Positions 36,100 through 47,884 of a stretch of 64,000 bases of DNA are shown here, piece after piece. The notes under the pieces are model-generated. The model made no database searches and had not been told where the DNA came from. It saw only the letters and a list, made by a program, of their open reading frames with translations. The translations under genes were made by a program, and so were the position numbers. The DNA comes from Avena insularis. Its lineage: Eukaryota > Streptophyta > Magnoliopsida > Poales > Poaceae. Each line of letters begins with the position of its first letter. The stretch's first letter is position 1. The stretch is from the NCBI GenBank assembly GCA_023614405.1, contig CM042687.1:234634292-234698291 (forward strand). The letters are read 5' to 3'.

Positions 36100-37189
36100 G
36101 AGGCAGAGAATCATAGGAGGAAGAGGAAAGCACTCACCAGTGGTCCTCGTTGTCTATTAGAAGAGGAAGCAGAGGGGCCGACAAGCACACCGCAGCACGG
36201 GGAGCACCCGAAGCGCGCTGCAACCCGCAACGAACAATGGCAGTGGCCATAGAAACATGCGAGATCAAATAAGCGCCCCCACATCACCACGAACAACGCA
36301 CAACCTCATGGGAGCGGCAGAGAGGACATCACCGGCAAAACCCCAAACCCTAGGGTTCGGGATGGAGCTAGTCTGGTGGAGAAAGAGATCTAGAGACAAA
36401 TCGAACTGGACCAGGCAACAGAGAAGGGTCGTCTACCTCGCCATACACCACGGTGGTGGCCAGGGAGCCCTAGGGTGACGTGAATCGAATGGCGGCAGCA
36501 ACGGCAACACCACAGCACCGCGGGGTAGAGGAAGAAGAAGAGGAACAAGTGAGAGAGAGTGGGGTATGCTGGGCCGATAGGGTCCAGTACCACTTTGGTG
36601 GGTGATTTTGACTAGCCCATTTGGGCTTGGTCAGCCCAATTGGGTGGCCCAAATCTTAAAAGTAAAAGAATTTAAAGATTTCACAAAATACCAAAATACC
36701 CCTAGGATTTAATAAATTCTAGTAGATAAAATAAAAGCCCTAAAAATACAAATGATATATATTTTAGGTTTATAATAATACAAGCTACCTAATACAATTT
36801 AGAAATCTATTTTTAAAAGAATAATTTTAGGTTAAAGATTTTTATAATATATATTCCTTATGGAATTCTATAAAAATAAATAAGATACCTAAAAATAAAT
36901 AAAAATTACTTTTATCATCCTTAATTAGTGTAGTATTTCATAAAAATAATAAATTGATATTTAAGATATCAAAATAAAATCATTTAAATTAAAAATGCTT
37001 ATTCTTTAAAGGAAATATTAAGAAAATAATTATAGGAGTTGAAAAAATAAAAATTAGTTTTTTACTCTTTTACTGATATATTATATTACAAAAATATCAA
37101 ATATAATATTTATGAAATGTTAAGAATTATTATTAAGACAATTCCCTTTATTAAGGTAATTAAAGAAAATTAATGTATTGGGTAAAACA
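36100..37189 (-). repeat. Inverted LTR-like block inside the LTR of element C
   Basis: In minus sense it starts TGTTTTACCCAATAC at 37189, runs AT-rich to ~36660, then GGGCCACCCAATTGGGCTGA and GGCCCAGC (36580-36650), then a GC-rich leader-like region ending in a donor-like CCACTGGTGAGTGC (about 36140). It has the same order and place as the plus-strand block at 8046-10160 in element A. GC-rich ORFs here are not convincing genes. The stretch 35198-36100 upstream is non-coding and A-rich. Confidence 0.5.
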
Positions 37190-37280
37190 CATAAAGAAGA
37201 TAAATAATAAATGACGCATTGCATTATTATGCATAACCATTTTTTCTTCTTTAAGTATTGTCCTTACCGGGCAATAATGA

Positions 37281-37347
37281 TGTTTTGTAGAAATAGAATC
37301 TCAAGGAGGAGTACAAGCATCTGACTTTACTGCCTTGCAATCACAAG
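37281..37347 (+). CDS. First exon of the split mini-ORF in the LTR of element C (putative)
   Basis: The frame FVEIESQGGVQASDFTALQS ends at the donor-like AAG|GCAAGT (37347/37348), a GC donor where the element A copy has GT. It joins in phase to 38245. Stops TAA and TGA lie just upstream and there is no ATG in frame. TTTTGTAG at 37283-37290 could be an acceptor. See the equivalent at 7908-7977. Confidence 0.45.
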
Positions 37348-38244
37348 GCAAGTTCATCACTTGCTCATGTCCTTTGAGGAGCCTTGATCAAAGTATTTAC
37401 AAATTGTGTGTTATCATCTATGTTTGGAAGAAAGAAAATATTATTTTCTCAAAATAAATAAATTGTTGATATCATCCTAAGTGATGATATGGATAAGGGG
37501 ATCAATGGAACTTAGGTTTCCATTTGCAATAAGATTAATCACCTAGGACTTAACAACCCATGACATCAATGATTCTAGCATCGTATATCACGCATTAACC
37601 ATGATATTTGGAATGGGATGGAGAAGTTAGCTGTATCATCTTCCTCTCACGTGTAGCTGGATGTGCAGGTCATGGTTTTTATCCTTGTAGCGTGCATTAA
37701 TTGGTAATTCATAGAGGATATGCAACATATGGGTGGGAACCCTCAACGTCCCACGATAGTTCTGGCATTTGACGGTCTGTACTAACCATTGCCATAATTT
37801 AATGGGTGGGAATGGCATACACCAAGGAGACATGCGGGGTCAATAAGAGGGCAGTGATTAGCTTGGATCACCTACTGGGTCCCACATCATGGAATTGTGG
37901 ACGAGAAAGTATGACCGGTTGTGCAACGAGGAGTTGATCTCTCATGGGTAAAGTAATGCATCTCTGCAGAGTGTAAAAACTATAACTTGTTACTCCTTGT
38001 TCCGGGAAGGAGCTACGAATGCGGCAGGAAAGGAACTCCATGAAAATTATGGTCAACCTATGAAGGCTGATGGGCATAGTTTTTGATAATAAAATCAATC
38101 TTTAAAGAAATGTTTACGAAAACTGCATAGTGCCAAGGACTGATAGTCCGAGGTGGTATATAGAGCATCAAACTTCCCACCTTGCATATAATGAACTTGC
38201 TAGGTAATGTTGTTACTCACCCTTTCCTTTGATCCCCTGCTTAG

Positions 38245-38396
38245 ACTCTGAGGATCCAAAAGATACTCCGTTGTACGTAGCAGAAGGCCAAGAGGATGTC
38301 TACTATGAGGAGCCCGATCTGTCTGGCGGTGTGGAAGGAGTGGACTATGAAATTCGTTATGGAGTGGAGGAGAATGAGTCAGAATCGTTGACATAG
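38245..38396 (+). CDS. Second exon of the split mini-ORF in the LTR of element C (putative)
   Basis: After the acceptor CCCCTGCTTAG the frame reads DSEDPKDTPLYVAEGQEDVY, then YEEP, more acidic residues and a TAG (38394-38396), 50 full codons. The intron 37348-38244 is 897 bp by my count, the same as in element A. Upstream of the acceptor, GAACTTGCTAGGTAATG-N-GTTACTCACC parallels GAACTTGCTGAGTACGCTCG in element A; I recall this motif at the same place in other grass LTRs. Confidence 0.5.
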
Positions 38397-38708
38397 TTGT
38401 TAGTAACCAATTGAGCCGAGCAGCAGAAACATTATATAATAAGGTGTTGAGCTCAATTCGGAGTATAAGTTTAAAACTTTAAATCTTCCGCTAAAATAGT
38501 TTTAAGTTGGTTTGTAATTTGAATCTTTTGAAGTCTTGAACTTCTGGTATTGTAATAATAATAATGTGTGTATGTTTGTAATATGGACCCGCAATGTTTC
38601 TGTTGTACCACTCTGAGGGATGTGATATTTAAGGAACAGTGTTCTGTGGATGTCATGTCAACGACTATAGTGTACTACACATGTAGTGGTATGCTGGGTC
38701 ACCGTAGC

Positions 38709-38720
38709 TGGTACCAGAGC
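38709..38720 (+). other. Primer-binding site of element C (initiator tRNA-Met type)
   Basis: TGGTACCAGAGC differs by one base from TGGTATCAGAGC, the complement of the initiator-methionine tRNA 3' end used by many plant LTR elements. It marks the end of the LTR. Confidence 0.85.
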
Positions 38721-38917
38721 AATTTCTTTGAACTTAGGTTGGAAACCTAGTAAAGGGTATTACCTGTAGGAGCCTATAGTAATGATAAAGAATTCTCTAA
38801 AAGAGTATAATGGGTATTCAAATGAGAATATTATGTTGTATATTTTAGTGCAATAATTCTTTGTTATGATGCAATATTACAATTGCTTACTAATCAAAAT
38901 ATTTTGTATATAGTGTT

Positions 38918-40053
38918 ATGGCACCAAAGTTTCCAAAACAAACATTGGTAAGGAAAGAGGAGACTCTCGATGATTATCAAGGATCGTTCACTGATCAACT
39001 TCGTCAACTCTTAAGGATCTTTAGTTGTCCAACCAAGATTCCAGTTAATACCATAACCTATTATGATGGTCGTATGCTATACAAGTATCGTGTGAGTATC
39101 CAACTTCTAGAGGAGCTTGGATTATATCACGATTTACCTTTAGGTGAAGGTAGGAGTCATTTAGCAGCATACCATGTTGCATTTTTGGAGGCGATAACCA
39201 ATATTCGGGAGCACAAAGCCCAGGAGTTAGAAGGGAGCAGCTTTTCTGTGATTACTCATGATTCTATAGACACAGAGCCAGTACCGGATTATCTTACTTT
39301 AGTAAAGAAGCATCCTAAGCTATCTTCCAAGTTTATGGATCGATATCGACTGATTGTTGGGTCTTTGTATAAGACACATCAAGTCATAGTAGAGGATAAG
39401 ACTGATATGATGGAGGATCTAACGGATCTAGAACGAAGGGAGAAGTTAGCATCTCAGTTGGATAATGAAGCAAGGAGTGGGGTAAAACCAATATTTAAGT
39501 ATATACCTATAGATCCAGAATCCTTTACATGATATCCATATTCACCCAGACCAGAACCTACTTTAAATATGAGGTATCCTATACCACAGGCTTCCGAAGA
39601 AGGATCTAATTCAGAACTTCCTATTGAGAATTCTGATGGATGGAGAATGGGATCACCTGATGGATCCCGAGGTAATCAAATGTCAGTGGATGGGTCTGAC
39701 AGAGATGTTGGACAATCCAGCTGGATGGTTGCGAGAATCAACACTAATGATGGTAGCAGGAATGCTATATTTGTAGGAAGTTAGGATGAGGAATAAGATC
39801 CTGATGAGAGGGTATTTGAATCACCAATATCCTATCAAAACACAGGGAATGTAAATTATCTAGTGTTTAACTATCTTGCCCAACATAGCACCTAGGGAGC
39901 AACGGAATCTAAATATTCTGTTGATAACTCTAGGAATGAGGCTCAGGAGATGCACGTGGAAGATAGTGATGCACAATTTTCTGCATACTTTTCAGCTGAG
40001 CTGGATGGAGTCAATGCACTCAGGCTAAGTGATAACTCAAGTCTTGATACTTA
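38918..40053 (+). pseudogene. Extra ORF between LTR and gag of element C (continues at 52892-53063)
   Basis: An ATG at 38918 opens MAPKFPKQTLVRKEETLDD, 204 residues to a TGA at 39530-39532. The same frame continues with PIPQASEEGSNSELP and acidic, Ser/Gly-rich text to 40053, where the 12.8-kb element is inserted. It resumes at 52892 (SDTEYVPSGRQFVPQ...) and ends near 53063. Residues ~45-100 (YKYRVSIQLLEELG, then LGEGRSHLAAYHVAFLEAI) loosely resemble a dsRNA-binding fold, with strands followed by a GxGxS/AxxxAxxxAI helix. Function is unknown. Stops are at 39530, 39782, 39795 and near 39893. Confidence 0.6.
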
Positions 40054-43000
40054 TGTAAGATCCCTCCCTTTATAAAGGTAAGGATCCCTGTGATTGCAAT
40101 GCTAGTCCTTGGATCAATGCTAGCATCCACAGTTTAAGATGAAGTACATAGAAACAAAGGTCATTATTACATATCATTCCAGAGACAAACATAGTCTTTT
40201 ACAAACTCCATGGCCATAGGCCTAATACAAGAGTTTAAACATAACAATATAGATAAGTCTTCATCTTCATGTGCCACAGGCAAGCATGTTGAGTGTAGAC
40301 TCATAACCCCTAATCATCATCAGAATAACCTGCAACATCACAAGTTATAGCCACAATGGGTCAATACATTGGAATAGTATTGGCAAGTGATACCTTAGTA
40401 CATGAATTTGGCTAAGTGTATTTTAGGCTTGCTTTGCTTAAAATAGGTTTTACCTATTAGTTGAAAACACTAAGTTTTTCTTTGACAAAACTTTCCCAAG
40501 GAATCACCAATAGAAATTGGTGAACCTTCACCCTTGTTCAACCACAAGTTTTAACTTAGAAAATTGGGATGAGGAGATTCTTGATAGCTTCCATGTCTTG
40601 ATGCTCAAGTTGTCCAATACCAGGGACATGGCTAAGTACTTAGATTCTTCCATCTGCAGAGGTTGTGCACTTTCCCCACAAGACTTGATTTTCACCAAGA
40701 CAGGACCTTTCAGAAGCCTTCCCTTAGACCAAATGGACGCGCTCCAAACCTATCATCCCACTACCACCAACTCTCCAAATGGCTAAGTTATTGCAACCTA
40801 TATGATCTAGGCAGAGCCCATAATGCCATGTGGCTGCACTAGAAGCTTCTTAACATTTGGCATCTCAAATCCCTTTGTTCCTGGGTGGCTTTCCACAAGT
40901 GAGATACACAAGGTAAACCATAGAAATGGGCCTTGTGTAACCACTCAACACAAACCAATCTTTCCATTCCACCCAGGTGTTTCATTCACTTAGTTGTTTT
41001 ATTAAGCAAAACATAAGTCCAAAGACTTAGAAATATTTCTCATAGCATGATTATATAAACCACCCTTGGTTGCTACTAGCTAGGCTAAGCATGGCAATAG
41101 CAAGTATTTTAACTTAGAGGAACTTCTAACATTGCTACAACTACTAGGATTTCCCAAGTATAGCATATAGATACTTTAGCAAAAATAATCATGCAAGACC
41201 TATACAAAATATTTCTAATGCATAGGTAAAAATATTGGGAAGGAACATGAAGCACCACTTGCCTTGATAGTTTGGGGAGTATCAACAATCTTCACAACCA
41301 CAATCACTATTAGCACCAAAATATACAAATAAAATAATGGCACCAAAATCACATCACAAAATATACAAACAAAAATATATGAATGCATGCAAAATGCCAT
41401 GTGATGATTTTCTACATCAAACAAGACAAGTATACAGTACTGAATCATAAACAAGACCAATATACCCAAAATAAACTTTATTTGATCTTTAAATCATTTT
41501 TCAAATAATTTCTATACTGAAATTAAGCCTACAAATGTCTCTGCAAAAATAACCATTTTTACAGAGGCAAAACATTAAACACACTGCATAAACAGATATC
41601 TTTCTCCTGATTCCAATGATATAAAATTTGTAAAATTTGAACGTGTGGATCAAAAGTTATGAATTTTACAAATTTGAAACTCTAATAAATCTAATTCAGA
41701 TTTTAAAACAAAGGACTAGCCACGCGGCAGCGTCTGATTGGCCGATACCGTTTCGCACCGGATCACACCCGCGGGCCGTTAGATCTAACTTAACACGCAT
41801 GGCCCAGATCTGCCCATACCTCTTCGTTACAGATCTAATTCTAATCGTTGGATCTAGATCCTACGGCTACTGATCAAACGACCACAGATGGGCGGCGCCA
41901 GCGGCAGCGATGCAGCAGCGCGGCTCTGTCAGAGAGGTTGCCGGCGATTCAGCTTGCGCGGGGAGGAGTGGGGGTGCTTACCGTGTTCGCGGGACTGCCG
42001 TGAAGCTCAAGGTGGTCGAGGGAGAGACAGGGGCGCTCGGACTCGGCTGCTATTGCTCGTCGGAGTGAAGCCTGTCGTCGGGCAAGCTCTGGCATCGTCG
42101 GGGGCGAGGTTGTGGTGCACGCTAAGACAAACCAGAGGTGCCGTTAGATGCGCACAAGCCTGGCGAACAAGTGAGTATGCATAAGAGAGGAAGGGGTGGT
42201 CGGGAACTAACAGTGGGTGTCGCCGGAGTTGCGCTGAGCTTCGGTTGCTTCCAGAGGTGGACGATGACGACACTCTAGGATGATACAGAGCAAAATAAGG
42301 GCATGCGAAGATGCGAGGACACACTGATCATGCTCGTATGTATCAGAGACAGGGGGTGGTCGATGCTTACCAGAATCGCACGCCGGAGACGCTCGGTACC
42401 GCGGCGGTGCAAGTGGAATCATGGGCAGCCTGGTGGCGGAGAAGAGGTGTTGCGTGAGGGGAAATGGTCGTCGAGGGGTGTGGGTTAAATAGCCGGAGCG
42501 GGGGCGAGTATTACTCCCTGCATCAATGGGAATTTAAGCGGCGAGGTAACGATGGCAAGTGATGTAGCAAGTGATTTTGGGGAAGAAGAAGGTGACGTGG
42601 AGAGGGGCCACCAGTCAGCGACGCTATGGGTTGATTCGGTGCGGGTGAGAGAAGAAGCAGAGGGGGAGTGGCCCGGATGGGCTTTTGGGCTGGATCTGGT
42701 TCTGGGCTAGATTAGCAGCGCCGTCCCTTTTCTAATTCTTTCCTCTTTTTCTATTTTCTGTTTGATTTTCCAAGAATCAAATTCAAATGTTTTCAAATGT
42801 GTTTGATTTCAAACTTGTTCTGGACTTTTGTAAAAAGAAACCTGCACACTTTTGAGTACAAAACTATGCTGGCTCACCAGACTTGCTTGGTTCCATTGGA
42901 AAAAAATAAAACAGTGCCTTAGCACAAGATTTGATAAAGATGTGAAAATGGTTTTAAACTTATATTTTGTTTTGGTAATTTTGTCCAAGCTTTGGAATTC

Positions 43001-43207
43001 AACCAAACCAACTTATGAACAAACAAACCTTGGTTTGAAACAAGTATTCTCTCATTAGAGAGTAGCATTGGATCAATGCTTGTCTACATAAAATAATAGC
43101 ACTCAATGCTTCCATTTCTTTGAAATGACTTTGAAAATGATCCCTCATTGATTATGCATGTATGGATAATATGCAATCTTTGAAAACATGATTTTAGGGA
43201 TGTTACA
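40054..43207 (-). repeat. 3' LTR (3,154 bp) of the 12.8-kb element
   Basis: Plus-strand edges are TGTAAGATCCC and GGGATGTTACA. In minus sense, after the TGTAACATCCC start come an AT-rich U3, a CCCAAAAGCCCATCC area near 42680, a GC-rich leader (41890-42650), then a long AT-rich tail. TTGCAGGT at minus 40330 looks like a splice acceptor followed by TATTCTGATGATGATTAG; the other LTR (49832) and the solo LTR (30987) have the same kind of site. Confidence 0.95.
42484..42491 (-). promoter_or_regulatory. TATA-like box, 3' LTR of the 12.8-kb element
   Basis: Minus strand GGCTATTTAACCC; the same sequence is at 52154-52161 in the 5' LTR, where it would drive genomic RNA. It sits at the boundary between U3 and the GC-rich leader. 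Confidence 0.5.
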
Positions 43208-43222
43208 AATCTAACCCCCTTA
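43208..43222 (-). other. Polypurine tract of the 12.8-kb element
   Basis: The minus strand reads TTAAGGGGGTTAGATT directly before the LTR start TGTAACATCCC. This is the plus-strand primer site. Confidence 0.8.
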
Positions 43223-44917
43223 AGGTGAATCTGTCCCTCGAGATTCAGATTGGCTAGTAAATAGGTGAGGGTGGTCTTTCCGAAGATCATCTTCTCTTTC
43301 CCATGTTGCTTCTTCTTCGGAATGATGGTTCCATTGAAATTTGCAGAATTTGATAGTCTTAGTCCGAGTAACTCTTTATGCAGTCTCAAGAATCTTGATG
43401 GGTTTTTCCTCATAAGTGATATCACTTTCCAATTGGACCTCCTACAAAGGTATTGTATCCTTCAAAGAAGTCTCTTCCATATCTGGATGGCATTTCTTAA
43501 GTTGACTCACATGAAACACATTGTGAACGGCAGACAATGATTCTGGAAATTCAATCTCATAAGCTACTTCTCCTTTACGACTCAGAATCTTGAATGGTCC
43601 AACATATATTGGGGCCAATTTTCCTTTGAATCCAAATCTCTTCACTCCACGAAGTGGTGACACTCTAAGATAAGCTCTATCACCCACTTCATAGGTGACC
43701 TCTCTACGCTTAGGATCTGCGTAGCTTTTCTGTCGGGACTGTGCTATCTTCAATCTGTCCTTTACAAGCTTGACTTTCTCTTCAGCTTCTTTGATTAAGT
43801 CTGGTCTGAACAAGTTCCTTTCTCCTACACCATTCCATAGCAATGGGGTAGTACACTTTCTCCCATAGAGAAACTCAAACGGTGCCATCTCAATACTGGC
43901 TTGATAGCTGTTATTGTAAGAGAATTCCGCATATGGCAGACTTTCATCCCAACTAGCTCCATAGTCTAGAGCACATGCTCTCAACATATCTTCGAGAATC
44001 TGGTTGGTCCTTTCTGTCTGTCCATCAGTCTGAGGATGAAAAGCAGTGCTGAATTTCAATCTCGTTCCCAACGACTCATGTAGTTATCTCCAAAAATGAG
44101 AAGTGAACTGAGTTCCCCTATCAGACACAATAATCTTGGGTACTCCATGTAGACATACAATCCTATTCATATAGATCTTAGCTAACTTAGCACTTGTATA
44201 GGTTGTCTTCACGGGTATGAAATGAGCCACTTTAGTGAGGCGATCCACTACTACCCAAATAGAATCATATCCTGACCTGGTCCTTGGCAATCCGGTGATG
44301 AAATCCATGCCAATCTTGTCCCACTTCCAATCCGGAATAGGTAGTGGTTGCAGTAACCCTGCTGGTTTTTGATGTTCCGCTTTCACTCTACTACATACAT
44401 CACACAAAGCAATATGTTCGGCGATGTCATTCTTGAGGTTATTCCACCAAAATCTTTCTTTCATATCCATGTACATTTCGGTGTTACCCGTATGTATGGA
44501 ATATGGTGAGTTGTGTGCTTCTTGTAAAATCAGTTTCCGAAGCTCCGGATCTTGTGGAACACAGATACGTTTCCCATACCATAAGGTACCATGTTCGTAT
44601 TCATGGAATCCTTTGGCTTTCCTTTTACCAATCCTTTCCTTAATCTCTTCAATTTCCTTATCTGTCTTTTGGACTTCTTTGATTTTGGCCAACAAAGTGG
44701 GTTGAACATCCAATGACATGAGATGTCCCCCGGGCACAATCTCCAATCTGAGATCTCTAAATTGGGCACACAGATCATGTGGCAACTCTCCCTTACTAAG
44801 GCCATTCACAAATACCTTACGGCTTAGAGCATCCGCTACAACATTTGCTTTACCGGGGTGGTTTTGTAAACTCAAGTCATAGTCCTTGATGAGTTCTAGA
44901 CATCTCCTCTGTCTCAT
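43215..44917 (-). pseudogene. Integrase with C-terminal chromodomain-like region, 12.8-kb element
   Basis: The zinc-binding N-terminus has AHNSPYSIHTGNTEM and CDVCSRVKAEH. The core has the catalytic triad in IWVVVDRLTKVAHF, IVSDRGTQFTS and TDGQTERTNQ. It continues through KLAPIYVGPFKILSRKGEV to SAVHNVFHVSQLKKC, the plant chromovirus integrase end. After a TAG near 43442 the sequence continues ITYEEKPIKILE, then a TAA, then KFCKFQWNHH and ATWEREDDLR, which is chromodomain wording. Another break lies at 44072-44083. Chromodomains guide integration to particular chromatin in this group. Confidence 0.9.
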
Positions 44918-46150
44918 ATTGATTTATTTTTGGGTGAAGATATACTTCAAACTTTTGTGATCTGTGAACACTTCACATCGTTTTCCCAAAAGATAGTGTC
45001 TCCATGTTTTGAGTGCATGGACAATAGAGGCTTACTCCAAATCATGAGTTGGGTAATTTACCTCATGAGTTTTGAGTTGTCTCGAGGCATAAGCCACAAC
45101 TTTCCCTTCTTGCATTAGAACTGCACCTAATCCATGATGAGATGCATCACAATACACTTGGAAATCTTTCTCTAAATCTGGCAGACATAAGACTGGTGCT
45201 GTCACTAGTCTCTTCTTCAATTCTTGGAAATTGAGTTCACATCCTTCAGACCAAGCAAATTTCTTGTCTTTCTTTAGTAACTCCGTCATTGGCTTAGCTA
45301 CCTTGGAGAAATTCTCAATAAATCTTCTGTAGTATCCTGCCAAGCCAAGGAAACTACGAACCTCTTTTACTGACTTTGGAGATTCCCATTCAGTTACAGC
45401 CGACACTTTAGCGGGATCAACTGCTACACCATCTCCTGACACAACGTGTCCAAGAAATCCAACTTCATTTAACCAAAATTCACACTTGCTGAATTTGGCA
45501 TACAGCTTATGCTCTCTAAGCTTCTCAAGTATCAAACGCAAATGTCCTACATGCTCTTCTTTGCTTTTGGAGTAGATCAAAATGTCATTGATGAAAACGA
45601 CAACAAATTTGTCAAGGAACTCCATGAACACCTTGTTCATCATATTCATGAAGTAAGCTGGTGCATTGGTCAAACCAAATGGCGTCATGGTATACTCATA
45701 CAATCCATACCTAGTGGTGAAAGCTGTCTTAGGTATGTCTTGTTCTCTTATCTTGAGTTGGAAATATCCTGACCGGAGATCAATCTTTGAGAACACACAG
45801 GCTCCTTCTAACTGATCAAACAAGTCATTGATTCTAGGCAAAGGGTATTTGCTCTTGATAGTCACCTCATTGAGTGAACGATAATCTATGCATAACCTTT
45901 GACTTCTATCTTTCTTTTCCACAAACAAGACTGGTGCTCCCAGGATGAAGAACTTGGTTGAATAAATCCTTTATGCAACTATTCTCCAAGTTGTTTCTTG
46001 AGTTCTTTCAACTCATCAACTGACATCTTGTATGGTCTCTTTGCTATTGGTCCTGATCCTGGTAGCAAGTCCATAAGAAACTCCATGTCTCTATCTGGTG
46101 GCATTCCTAGCAATTCTTCCGGAAACACATCCGGATATTCACTCACAATT
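44918..46150 (-). pseudogene. Reverse transcriptase-RNase H, 12.8-kb element, active site mutated
   Basis: The frame 45032-45928 has [52 protein letters not shown], and the catalytic box [10 protein letters not shown], normally [10 protein letters not shown]; the first aspartate codon is AAT (minus strand of 45587-45589). A thumb/connection region ([20 protein letters not shown]) leads into RNase H ([20 protein letters not shown]), which breaks near 45032 and again near 44930. Upstream of 45928 the sequence carries further RT N-terminal text in another frame. Confidence 0.9.
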
Positions 46151-46160
46151 GGCACACTGT

Positions 46161-46616
46161 CTATGCTAACCCCTTAAGAGAATTTAGCTTACTTCCTTTC
46201 GATTCAAAGTTAGACTTGAATCTTATCCGTTTCTTTTCCGGGGTTGTGAGTGCGACAGTACGGTTAGCACAATCTAGTACTCCTTCATACTTGGTCATCC
46301 AGTCCATTCCCAAAATTACATCCAGTCCTTGGGAATCTAGGATTATCAGACTCACTTGAAACTTATGCTTTCCAAACTCTATCACTAGATCACGGCATCC
46401 AAGACTTACTATCATATCTCCACCGGGAGAACTTACTTTTATTGGACACCCAATGTTTTCAGTTGGAAACCCATTTCTATCAACAAATGCTTTTGATATG
46501 AATGACTGTGATGCACCAGTATCAAAAAGAACAAGTGCTGGAATAGAATTGAGTTTGAACTTACCAGCCACAACATCAGACTCCTCATAGATTTCTTCCA
46601 CATTGATGTGGTTCAC
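46161..46616 (-). pseudogene. Aspartic protease of the 12.8-kb element
   Basis: The 151-residue open frame has PALVLFDTGASQSFISKAF, an intact D-T-G-A active site, and LDVILGMDWMTKYEGVLDC near the end, the usual form of plant gypsy protease. It lies between gag and RT. A stop separates it from gag at 46617-46625. Polyprotein-processing role is by family. Confidence 0.85.
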
Positions 46617-46625
46617 TTGTCCCTT

Positions 46626-47660
46626 CTAGAAAGGGTTGGGCTTGTTGGGTCCCTCAACTTTCTTTTCTGGGCATTCATTTGCATAATGCCCCATCTTCTT
46701 GCACTTGAAACATTCAACCTGACTAAGATCCTTCTTGACAGGCTGGCTTCCACTACCACTTCCACTTCCATTGTGGTGGTTCTTGTATCCACTCCTGTGA
46801 TTCTTGTACTTGTCATTGTCATTACTACGGTGATGCTTGTTGTCATGATGGCGGTTGTGGTTGTGGTGGCTGTTGTACTTCCCATGCTTTTGGGATCCAG
46901 AACTTCCACCATCATCATAATGGGAACGCTTGTGAGACGATCCCGAGTTGTGCTTGTCAGAGTGTTTCCTCTTTCTGCTTTCAACCTGTTTCATCTTGCT
47001 CTCCAAGATGGCAGCCTTGTCACAAAGAAATTGATAGGTGGGTACATAGGCCACAGATAATTGCAGATTCAGTTCATCGTTCAGTCCTTCGAGGAACTTC
47101 TCTTTCCTCTTGGCATTAGTGTCAACTTCATCCGGTGCATAACGCGCCAGATTGTTGAACTCCTCAATATATTCAGCCACGTTGCGGTGGCGCTGCTTCA
47201 AGTTATGGAACTCCTTCTTCTTCAAACTCATCACTCAGGATGAGATGTGAGCTGTACGGAAACCATCTTCAAAGATAGCCCATGTCACATCCTCAATGGG
47301 AGTGGTGATCTGGAAGTTATCCCACCAAGTAGCTGCTGGTCCTTCCAACAAGTGTGCTGCAAACCTGACTTTCTCCTCATCAGTACAGCCAACAGTTACC
47401 AAATCCTTGTTCACTGAGCGTAGCCAATCATTGGCCACCATGGGATCAGTAGTTCCTGAGAACTTAGCAGGCCTCAGTCTTAAGAATCTGGTGATCATGT
47501 CAAATCCTGGTGGGTTATTCTGATTGTTGTTGTTGTTATTGTTGTTGTTGTTGTTGTTATTCTGATTCTGCATAAAAGTGGTCATCATCTGCATCAGCTG
47601 CTGCATCTCGGGGATGACATTGTTGTTGTTCGGGTTAGGGTTGGCACGTCGAGGAGGCAT
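46626..47660 (-). pseudogene. gag: gag of the 12.8-kb element
   Basis: An ATG at 47660 opens MPPRRANPNPNNNN. A run of about 13 asparagines (from a GTT/AAC microsatellite) precedes the capsid core (LRPAKFSGTTDPMVANDWLR, GPAATWWDNF). A TGA at 47232-47234 breaks the frame, which then continues EFHNLKQRHRNVAEYIEEFN and RYAPDEVDTNAKRKEKFLEG. It ends in a His/Asn/Ser/Arg-rich linker and one CCHC knuckle, CFKCKKMGHYANEC. The minus strand just before the ATG reads ACCACAG, acceptor-like. Confidence 0.9.
47523..47568. repeat. GTT/AAC microsatellite coding for poly-asparagine
   Basis: The plus strand shows almost uninterrupted GTT triplets with a few ATT, read as an asparagine run in the minus-strand gag. 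The phase keeps the gag frame open. Confidence 0.9.
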
Positions 47661-47884
47661 CTGTGGTTTCATAAGGATAAGAATGAGATACCCATAGATG
47701 CTTATTATGCACAATACAACACATAGACAATCACCAAACAAGCATCAAAATAACATAAGGTTCAACGACATAAACAAAATGTTTGAAAAGCAAACACACC
47801 AATACCAAGCCATCCACATGTTGCATGGTCATTGCGACTCAATAATCAAAGCATGGTAAATGACAAATAAACGAGTAGTCATCA

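Larger units (their letters stand above)
15069..38700 (+). repeat. Giant 5' LTR of element C in three segments
   Basis: Segments are 15069-15868, 30048-30687 and 35193-38700, about 4.9 kb together. It starts TATAACACCCCAGCATTTAGG (first G of TG mutated) and aligns with the start of the LTR of element A. Later come a TATA box (30291), an AG/CCA-rich leader, an inverted LTR-like block (36100-37189), the split mini-ORF (37281-38396), and a terminal region ending just before the primer site at 38709. The exact 3' end is uncertain by about 10 bp. The 15100-15860 part is AT-rich and non-coding. Confidence 0.75.

Noticed and set aside
36111..36652. Possible host gene start in a GC-rich area with TTAGGGTTT/AACCCTA text
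   Set aside because: It fits the inverted LTR-like block of element C; no protein family is recognisable and the same layout occurs at 9400-10160.
46608..47060. Plus-strand 150-residue ORF rich in Val/Thr, resembling a membrane protein
   Set aside because: It is the reverse complement of the His/Asn-rich linker and zinc knuckle of gag on the minus strand; codons for His and Asn read backwards give Val and Met.
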